From Gammaproteobacteria bacterium (lineage in GTDB: Bacteria > Pseudomonadota > Gammaproteobacteria > Enterobacterales > Alteromonadaceae): a DNA stretch of 5,876 nucleotides. The stretch covers positions 1 to 5,876 of the forward strand of contig JAMCRH010000313.1 of the NCBI GenBank assembly GCA_023380515.1. The letters run 5' to 3'. Shown here one piece after another: positions 5,874 to 5,876 of the stretch; position 1 is the first letter of the stretch; each line of letters opens with the position of its first letter. Below the pieces are notes generated by a model, which worked only from the letters and a program-made list of their open reading frames with translations, was not told the origin of the DNA and did no database searches. The position numbers were made by a program, and so were the translations under genes.

Positions 5874-5876
5874 CTC

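Overview
This window looks like chromosomal DNA of a marine gammaproteobacterium of the Alteromonadales type (Idiomarina/Shewanella-like). That placement rests on the tmRNA sequence with a tag starting A-N-D-D-N-Y-A, a LexA box of the enterobacterial type, a YebG homologue, a large secreted ExeM/NucH-like nuclease and the moderate base composition. The genus is an inference.

Layout: every gene is on the minus strand, so transcription runs from high to low coordinates. 5683-5876 is a divergent intergenic region. It has a likely plus-strand promoter and ends in a ribosome binding site for a gene starting just past the window edge. 4576-5682 encodes a GNAT acetyltransferase fused to a C39-like cysteine peptidase. 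3865-4464 encodes WrbA, an FMN-dependent NAD(P)H:quinone oxidoreductase. 652-3666 encodes a secreted multidomain endonuclease preceded by a good candidate Pho box and followed by a clear intrinsic terminator. 217-528 encodes YebG, preceded by an intact LexA (SOS) box lying on its -10. 1-111 is the 5' part of ssrA (tmRNA), cut by the window edge and not an open reading frame.

The genes do not form one pathway. They are mostly separate units linked by stress themes: SOS (yebG), ribosome rescue (ssrA), quinone/redox stress (wrbA) and probable phosphate scavenging from extracellular DNA (nuclease). The least understood protein is the GNAT-C39 fusion. The most testable regulatory observations are the Pho box of the nuclease and the tight packing of the nuclease terminator against the SOS promoter of yebG. 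No mobile element, CRISPR array or clearly novel multi-gene system is visible. No gene-free stretch exceeds 300 bases.
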